This document shows positions 59,229 to 64,000 of a stretch of 64,000 nt of DNA, in pieces. The stretch covers positions 124,001 through 188,000 of the forward strand of contig ML014117.1 in the NCBI GenBank assembly GCA_003615045.1, in the 5' to 3' direction. The stretch is from Caulochytrium protostelioides (Eukaryota; Chytridiomycota; Caulochytriomycetes; Caulochytriales; Caulochytriaceae). The translations under genes were made by a program, and so were the position numbers. The stretch's first letter is position 1. Each line of letters starts with the position of its first letter. The notes below the pieces were generated by a model, which saw nothing but the letters and a program-made list of their open reading frames with translations, made no database searches and was not told where the DNA came from.

Positions 59229-62144
59229 ATGGACCGAGTCTTGGCGAGCGTGAGCTCGCTCACCGGGCTGACCATCAGCCCCCGCGGCAGCCCGACCGCA
59301 AGCCCGACCGGCAGCCCGTGGGCGCCCGCCTCGCCGACCACTCTGGCCGCGGGTCCCCGCGATCGCGATGGCGCTGCCGCCACTGCCGCCATCGACCCTG
59401 ATGAGATGGCGTCGGGCTGGACCGACGCCGCCGCCATGGCTCTGACCACCGCGCCCGCTCCGCCGCCGCCGGTCGCATGGGACGCGCTGCCGCCGCCCGG
59501 CAGCCGCCACTTCGAAGACGTCTTCTGGGGTCCGTCGCCCGAGGAGCCGCTCCGCGGCGTCGTGACCCTGCACCGCGTCGTCCAGCGACATCTCGCAGAA
59601 GCTCGTGATTTGCTGAGTCTCATCGAGGCCCGGGCCGAAATGGAGACCGGGTACAGCGCAAGGCTGATGGCGCTGGGGCGCCACTCGGGCCACGCCGGCG
59701 GGCCACTGGGCAGCGGCGGCTTGTATAACTGGCAGCGGCACCTGGCCGTCGCGAAGCAGTCGCTCGCGAGCGCCGTCGGCGCCGACGTCGGCGTGGGATC
59801 CGCAGCGGCCCCGGGCGCCGCGGACCCATACCATCGAACCGGCACGAATAGCATGAATGACGATGCGAGCAGCCTGGTGCCGCTCCTGCGCGGGATGCGG
59901 GAGCACATGGTATCGCTCGCGGCCACGCACCGCCGCCACGCCGACATGCTGCAGCTCAAAGTCGTCGCGCCGCTGCAGGGGTTCATAGAACGGTACCACG
60001 CCACGCTCGAACACAAGTACCAGCTCGTCACGCAGACCTGGAAGCGGTACGACAGCCAAGCGGCCGACGTCGCGGCGCGGCGCACGGCCTATAAGGTGTG
60101 CATGCGGCAAGCGAAAGAAGAGGCGCACAAGTTCCGGAACGGCGGCGCGATGCATGAGCGTCCCAAGCGTCCGCCCGAGTCCTCATTGGTCCTGCTGGGC
60201 TCGCGCGCCGTCGGGCCCCTGGAGCTGCACGAGCTTTCGACGCGGCTGAAGAGGGAAGTCCGCGTGCAGAGCATCATGACGCCGCTCGGCGTCTTCGACC
60301 GCTGCTTCCTCGGCGACGAGGCTGTTAATTTCTTGGTACACCGCATCAACGCCAACGTGGCACGCGCGCAGTATAAGCAACTGCTCCAACAGATGCTCGA
60401 CCGGCGCATGATCTCCGCGGTCGTCGGCCCCGGGCTGGTGTTTGACCTGAACGTGCCCTACCAGTTCGGCCAGCCCGTGCTCAAGACGGGCGAGCCGCCG
60501 CACGTGAAGGCCCGCAAGGACGCCATCCAGGCCGAGCTCGAATATAAGCACCTACTGACCAAAGCAGAGCACGACCGCAGTATGCTCATTGCACACATCA
60601 CGGACTACCTGCTCGCGGCGCAGCGCTGCGAGACGGAGCGGCTCGCCGTTGCCCACGAAGTGCTGCAGACCTTTGCGGCCACAACACAGACGCATCTGAG
60701 CGAAGCCACCGCCATGTGGCACGGCGCTGAGACGCTCGCCTTCCTCCAGGCGCCGTCGGCGGCCCAGAGCGTCCAGTACATAGCGACGCGCTGGATGACG
60801 GGGCATGAACGGCCCTCGCCGATTCTCTTTGATGAGTTCGAGAAGGGCATCCACCCGTATACGCTGTCCGTCGATGCGTTCGATGAAGAGGTCGAGCCCT
60901 CCGACCACGCCGACCACGCCGACCGCATCGATCACGCCGACCACGCGCATGATCCAGCAGCTGAGCCGTCGACCAAGCCGACGGTCCCGGAAGGGGCCAT
61001 ACCCCCCGCCCACCCGATGCCGCCCGTCCTGCGCCGCTGCTTTGTGGTGCTCTACGAGCAGTACACGAGCGGCAAAATGACGATCGACGACTGGCTCGAC
61101 CTGCCCAGAGACCTCGCGGCCGTGCAGTTCCTGCGGCTCGAGTGCTTGCGCGACGGCGGCGCGCACGCGACCTTGCCCATGCTGCGGCGCCATGCGCCCG
61201 CCGTCATTGCCGCCGTCGTCCGCGGCTTGCTTAGCGAACTGCGCCGGCCGCTGTGCGGTTTCCGCCATTGGACCCCTGTCGCCATCGCCTACCGCGCCGC
61301 GGGCGCCCACGACGAGCCGGACGACGCGATCCACCCGGCGCACGGCGCCGCGTCGACGGCGCCTCCGCCCCCGCCATCCGCCCCACCGTCCGACGCCGCG
61401 CCGCTCGACGCCATCCGCGCTATGCTCGCCAAACTTCCGCTCGCCAGCGCGCATACCTTGCGGCTACTCATGGGGCTCCTGCACCTCGTTGGAACGCCGC
61501 CGCCGCCGTCGGATCCCGCTGCCGGCCGGGAGGAACGCCCGTGTGAGCCCCTCACGCGTCTCGCGCATGCGGTGGCGCCGATCGTGCTGCGCGCCGAGGC
61601 GCCGCAGGACCCCGCCGCGGACCTGCAGGCGGTTCACGCCGTGTGGCTGGTGCGCGACTTGGTCGCCCACTTCGAGGCCCTGTGGGGTCCCGTCGACGCC
61701 GCGTGGTACCGCGAGCCGACGACGCTGGCGCCGGGCGTGACGCCGCCGACGGCAAGCTGGAAGGCCGCGGGGCTCGTGTCGCCCGCGATGCTCACCTTCA
61801 CGCGGCCGCGGTCGGCGCCGGGCGCGGCTGCGCCCTTCTCGCCTCAGGACGAGGTCGCCAAGCAAACCCTCAGCAACAAACTGCGTCGCGTCGTGGCTCA
61901 GCCGTCGCGACCAGCGGCCGCTTCGTCCTCGCCGTCCTCCGTGGCCTCGCCGTCCTCGTTGCCCGGACCGCCGGAAAACGGCACAGCTGCTGGCGCTGCG
62001 ACTTGTCGAAGTCCAATATCGTCGCCGCGACTCACAGTCACGGCGCAGGCGGATACTAACGCTGGCGTTGACACCGAGAGCGAAAGCGAGAGCGACTACG
62101 TCGATGGGCAAAGTCACCATGACGCGTTTGATCCAGAACTATAG
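59229..62144 (+). CDS. F-BAR / DEP / RhoGAP-like protein (Rgd2-type)
   Basis: A membrane-curving adaptor linked to Rho-family GTPases. The start chosen is ATG 59229 (MDRVLASVSS), giving 971 aa; an in-frame ATG at 58974 would add 85 poorly ordered residues. The F-BAR domain begins near 95 (FEDVFWGPSPEEPLRG) and is interrupted by a DEP domain at about 335-415 (LKREVRVQSIMTPLGVFDR..FLGDEAVNFLVHRI). It then resumes (about 430-530, with VKARKDAIQAELEYKHL). This nested order is the hallmark of yeast Rgd2. At about 595-840 a RhoGAP-like fold is suggested by VLRRCFVVLYEQYTSGKMT and AHTLRLLMGLLHLVG. However, the expected Gly-[Ile/Leu]-[Tyr/Phe/Trp]-Arg arginine finger is not seen; the segment reads DDWLDLPRDL. 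GAP activity is therefore doubtful. The C-terminus is Ser/Ala-rich and acidic. Confidence 0.82.
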   Translation: MDRVLASVSSLTGLTISPRGSPTASPTGSPWAPASPTTLAAGPRDRDGAAATAAIDPDEMASGWTDAAAMALTTAPAPPPPVAWDALPPPGSRHFEDVFWGPSPEEPLRGVVTLHRVVQRHLAEARDLLSLIEARAEMETGYSARLMALGRHSGHAGGPLGSGGLYNWQRHLAVAKQSLASAVGADVGVGSAAAPGAADPYHRTGTNSMNDDASSLVPLLRGMREHMVSLAATHRRHADMLQLKVVAPLQGFIERYHATLEHKYQLVTQTWKRYDSQAADVAARRTAYKVCMRQAKEEAHKFRNGGAMHERPKRPPESSLVLLGSRAVGPLELHELSTRLKREVRVQSIMTPLGVFDRCFLGDEAVNFLVHRINANVARAQYKQLLQQMLDRRMISAVVGPGLVFDLNVPYQFGQPVLKTGEPPHVKARKDAIQAELEYKHLLTKAEHDRSMLIAHITDYLLAAQRCETERLAVAHEVLQTFAATTQTHLSEATAMWHGAETLAFLQAPSAAQSVQYIATRWMTGHERPSPILFDEFEKGIHPYTLSVDAFDEEVEPSDHADHADRIDHADHAHDPAAEPSTKPTVPEGAIPPAHPMPPVLRRCFVVLYEQYTSGKMTIDDWLDLPRDLAAVQFLRLECLRDGGAHATLPMLRRHAPAVIAAVVRGLLSELRRPLCGFRHWTPVAIAYRAAGAHDEPDDAIHPAHGAASTAPPPPPSAPPSDAAPLDAIRAMLAKLPLASAHTLRLLMGLLHLVGTPPPPSDPAAGREERPCEPLTRLAHAVAPIVLRAEAPQDPAADLQAVHAVWLVRDLVAHFEALWGPVDAAWYREPTTLAPGVTPPTASWKAAGLVSPAMLTFTRPRSAPGAAAPFSPQDEVAKQTLSNKLRRVVAQPSRPAAASSSPSSVASPSSLPGPPENGTAAGAATCRSPISSPRLTVTAQADTNAGVDTESESESDYVDGQSHHDAFDPEL

Positions 62145-62399
62145 ACAGAGATACAGGCAGAGTTCCATGTAGAGCAGGATGGAGCGGCGTACGCACTGTC
62201 TCGCCGATAAGCCTCGCTCTTTCCTGGCCAGTTGACCACGCAGCAGGTTCTGCGTCTGTTACCAGGTCGGACAAGGATTTACATGAATATGACAGTAGGT
62301 CTTGTACAAAGGGATAAAGGAGAAGGGAGCGTCATCAGCCATGAAATCCGCGTGGAATGCGAGGAGGAGACCACGGCCGCGGTTATATCACAGGTCGGC

Positions 62400-63759
62400 T
62401 TAACGCTTACGGCGCGGATCATCATACGCATCGCTCTCGTGCTGCCGCTTACGCGACATCCCGCCCGGGCTATATCCACCATCATCACGCATGTTGCCGC
62501 GACCGTAACGGCCACCATCCGGGCCGCCGCCGCCGCGCGGCGGACCGCCGCCCGAACCACTCCCGGCGTCCTGGCCAAACGAGTTTGGCAAGCCAGGGCC
62601 GCCGCCGTTGTAGTTGTTGTTGTTGTAGCCACCACGGCCGCCCATATTCCCTGACCCACCGCGGCCACTCCCATTGCTGTTGCTGCTGCTGTTGTAGTTG
62701 GCGTTGCCGCCGCCGCTGCCCTGGCTGTTGTAGTTGGCTTGCGGGGGGTAGCCGCCGGCGCTGGGCGGGCCGCTGCTGTGCGGCGATTGGTGGCCGGTAG
62801 TGCCGGCATAGCCGCCGCCGCGAGCGCCCTGGTTATAGTTTCCATAGCCACCTTGGTTGCCGGCGAACCCGCCGGGCCCGCCAGGCATGCCAGCCATCGC
62901 GGACGGCGGTCCGCCTCCGGCATTGTAGGGTGCATACGGCGCGGCGCCGCTGCTGTTGCCGCCGCCGGCGTTGTTGTAGTTCGAGTAGCGGCTCGGCGGC
63001 GCCACGCGACCCGCGCCGCCCAGATGGGCGCCGGGCATCAGCCCGACGCCGGCGGCACCGCCGACGTTGCCGGGGGACGCGTTCATCGGCACGAGCTCGA
63101 GGCCGTTGGCAATGTCCATGCGCTGAAAGCCGATGTCGGGCTCCTCCACCACATAGCCGGGCTCGACGGTGCCGCCACCGCGCCGCGACATGACCATGTG
63201 GCGGCGGTCGGCGTCCGTCAGCCGCGTCACCGGGAACACGGTATCGCCGCGGTCGTAGTTGAACATATCTTTGGGTCCGAACCCACAGCCCCAGCCCAGC
63301 TTGAGGATCGTGCCCGAGAAGGGCATCTTCTGCAGCGTCTGGCGGACGCGCTCGGCCTCCATGCGCGTCGCCAGCTTGACAAACGCGTTGAACTTCGGAT
63401 AGTTGATCGTCACGGTATCGACGCGGCCGACCGTCTCAAAGAGCTCACGCAGGGTCTCCTTCGTGATTTGGGGCGTGATGCCGCCCACGTAGACGGTCCG
63501 CGACAGGACCTTGATGTGGCCCGGCGGCAGGGTCGGGTCGGGCGTCGGCGGCGCGCATGCCGGCTCCGCACCGTCCCCGCCGTTTGCCGCCGCATTCGGC
63601 GCCGCCATGGCCGCCGTGCCCTGGTTAAATACGTTTGCCAGACCCGTCGGCGCTGGCGCGCCGTTGTTCGTGCCGTACGGTGCCGGCGCGTTCGGGAGCG
63701 CGTGGCGACCGGGAGCCGCGGCTGCGGCACCCGTTGCGGCAGCTAAGGGTCCCGCAAGA
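62400..63759 (-). CDS. Nrd1/Seb1/SCAF-type RRM protein, 5' end outside window
   Basis: Nuclear RNA-binding factor family that couples RNA polymerase II CTD binding to termination and 3'-end choice. Only the last exon is present: the acceptor CCACAG ends at 63760 and the frame enters in phase 2, so upstream exons lie beyond 64000. The RRM has RNP2 RTVYVGGI and RNP1 NAFVKLAT. It is followed by the diagnostic LKLGWGCGFGPKDMFNYDRG and VFPVTRLTDADRR segments, matching yeast Nrd1 TRWGVGFGPRDCCDYQHG and HRLTDADKK, then VEEPDI. The C-terminal 250 residues are Gly/Asn/Tyr-rich with RGG-like motifs and end in DDPRRKR. The CTD-interaction domain expected at the N-terminus would be encoded outside the window. 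Family assignment is strong; the exact orthologue is open. Confidence 0.85.
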
Positions 63760-64000
63760 CTGTGGAGCGACCCGTGCCACACATGGCAACCACGTGTTAA
63801 GACCACATTAGCGAGTCGTTTAAGGGATAAGGAAGCCCCCCGTGAACCCCCACATATGACATACGGAACACAAATCAAGCGTATTTATGATGCCGTGTGT
63901 CACACGTCGTGTAAGGAAAACCACAAATATCATGCACAAGGCGATACATGTTGTCGTGGTTGGTGTCGTCATTGTCGTTGTAATTCGTCGTCGCGTATCG
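63760..64000 (-). other. Probable intron of the Nrd1/Seb1-type gene, running off the window
   Basis: On the minus strand this AT-richer stretch ends with CTTAAC (near 63807-63812), then a tract closing in CCACAG at 63760, as expected for a fungal branch point and acceptor. No ATG-led exon with a CTD-interaction domain is visible, so the intron probably continues past the edge. Confidence 0.5.

Overview
This is nuclear DNA from a very GC-rich eukaryote, most likely an early-diverging zoosporic (flagellated) fungus. Fungal or opisthokont content includes a fused HIS7, Sec63, Sec18/NSF, an Rgd2-like F-BAR/DEP/RhoGAP protein, a Seb1/Nrd1-type RRM protein and MED12. A flagellum is implied by a DNAI7/CASC1 (IC97) axonemal dynein subunit and by a large EF-hand plus WD40 protein of a cilium-associated type. 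An ethylene-receptor-type hybrid histidine kinase also fits, because such receptors are known from early-diverging fungi as well as plants. The exact taxon cannot be fixed from this window.

Layout: 0.2-0.8 kb small unknown gene with a CAG tract (-); 0.8-3.2 kb repeat-rich spacer; 3.2-6.7 kb RA-PH-zinc protein (+); 7.5-9.3 kb HIS7 (+, one intron); 9.5-11.9 kb coiled-coil protein (-); 12.9-15.7 kb WD40 protein (+) behind an array of CACGTG boxes; 15.9-18.1 kb SEC63 (-, one intron); 19.1-21.5 kb SEC18 (-); 21.5-23.3 kb spacer with a lower-GC pocket; 23.3-27.2 kb EF-hand/WD40 protein (+); 27.4-28.8 kb branched-chain aminotransferase (-); 30.1-30.9 kb divergent histone H2A (-); 31.5-37.6 kb ethylene-receptor-like histidine kinase (-); 37.6-42.6 kb gene-free GC-rich DNA with a perfect 42-bp palindrome; 42.6-49.9 kb MED12 (-); 51.4-54.1 kb DNAI7 (+, one intron); 54.3-57.8 kb cytosolic leucyl-tRNA synthetase (-); 59.2-62.1 kb F-BAR/DEP/RhoGAP (+); 62.4-63.8 kb Nrd1/Seb1/SCAF-type RRM protein (-, 5' end outside the window).

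Genes are mostly intronless. The introns I can place are 121-284 nt long with GT..AG ends. Plus and minus genes largely alternate, giving short tail-to-tail gaps (118-255 nt) and long head-to-head spacers (1-2.5 kb) that presumably hold promoters. Because stop codons are rare at this GC content, long open frames occur antisense to nearly every gene and in the spacers. I treat these as shadows. I saw no tRNA, rRNA, CRISPR array, recognisable transposon or virus-like element.
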